From contig CANQEL010000024.1 in the NCBI GenBank assembly GCA_947594855.1, positions 1 through 34,826 on the forward strand: a stretch of 34,826 nucleotides of DNA. The letters are read 5' to 3'. The position numbers and the translations under genes were made by a program. The stretch comes from an uncultured Lachnospiraceae bacterium (GTDB lineage Bacteria > Bacillota > Clostridia > Lachnospirales > Lachnospiraceae). This document shows, piece after piece, positions 34,659 through 34,826 of the stretch. Below the pieces are notes generated by a model that had not been told where the DNA came from, ran no database searches, and worked only from the letters and a program-made list of their open reading frames with translations. How positions within the stretch are numbered: the first letter of the stretch is position 1; every line of letters starts with the position of its first letter.

Positions 34659-34826
34659 TCAGACGATTCTCCCGCAGTCTATCTCATAAGTGCGGTCGCA
34701 CAGATATGAAATATCACTTTCATTATGCGATACCAAAAGAATCGTTTTGCCCCTGTCTTTTTCATCCATAAGGATATCCCTGATCTTATTCGACATATTC
34801 TTATCAAGCCCGTTAAACGGTTCGTC
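34659..34826 (-). CDS. ABC transporter ATP-binding protein, C-terminal end only
   Basis: The window ends inside this gene. The visible 55 residues begin with the end of Walker B and the D-loop (DEPFNGLD), continue through an alpha/beta region, and include the H-loop LLVSHNESDI, then CDRTYEIDCGRIV before the stop. This is the C-terminal part of an ABC ATPase domain. The transported substrate and the partner permease are not visible. Confidence 0.85.
   Translation of the reverse strand, partial: DEPFNGLDKNMSNKIRDILMDEKDRGKTILLVSHNESDISYLCDRTYEIDCGRIV

Overview
The window looks like a chromosomal segment of a spore-forming, low-GC Gram-positive in class Clostridia, most likely Lachnospiraceae. 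The reasons are A+T-rich DNA, strong AGGAGG-type ribosome sites with some TTG and GTG starts, a tryptophan T-box leader, two spore-associated genes (a SpoVAF/GerA-type protein and a CotS-type kinase-like protein), a DUF4250 microprotein, and secreted proteins carrying lysine-rich Ig/FnIII-like modules. This is inferred from families recalled from memory; no database search was run.

Layout. 1-227: 5' part of an Rpn-family nuclease/transposase-like gene (minus), followed by a half copy of a palindromic repeat (335-390). 509-3026: TspO-family membrane protein, then two COG0523/CobW GTPases, the first with a long His-rich metal-binding tract and the second apparently joined to a YcgQ-like (DUF1980) C-terminal domain. 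Together these suggest a metal, probably zinc, handling unit. 3047-3120: tRNA-Pro(GGG), minus. 3265-4038: lipoprotein of unknown role. 4250-5572: phenylacetate-CoA ligase (minus). 5656-14038: a tight minus-strand run pth - mfd - PrsA-type foldase lipoprotein - large secreted glycosidase-like protein. 14130-15449: secreted esterase with its own sigma-A-type promoter. 15520-16947: spoVAF with a good sigma-G-type promoter. 17067-17243: DUF4250 microprotein (plus), overlapping the 3' end of glgB tail to tail. 17231-21231: glgB and phosphoglucomutase (minus), a glycogen pair. 21329-22315: CotS-like kinase-fold protein (minus). 22459-24255: DUF885 metallopeptidase-like lipoprotein. 24404-26095: pckA with a clear promoter. 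26106-33292: the complete tryptophan operon trpEGDCFBA, controlled by a T-box leader with a UGG specifier, and ending in a hairpin. 33303-34418: secreted BspA-like leucine-rich-repeat protein (minus). 34659-34826: 3' end of an ABC transporter ATPase (minus).

How the parts work together. The trp genes encode all steps from chorismate to tryptophan and read as one transcript with short gaps or overlaps. Uncharged tRNA-Trp should let transcription pass the terminator at 26381-26430. Between that terminator and trpE lie two fold-back repeats of about 150-170 bp that share a core with the half copy near position 350. They are the least explained feature of the window. The foldase beside the large secreted enzyme suggests a chaperone/client pair. 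I see no phage, CRISPR array, intact insertion sequence or recognisable defence island.
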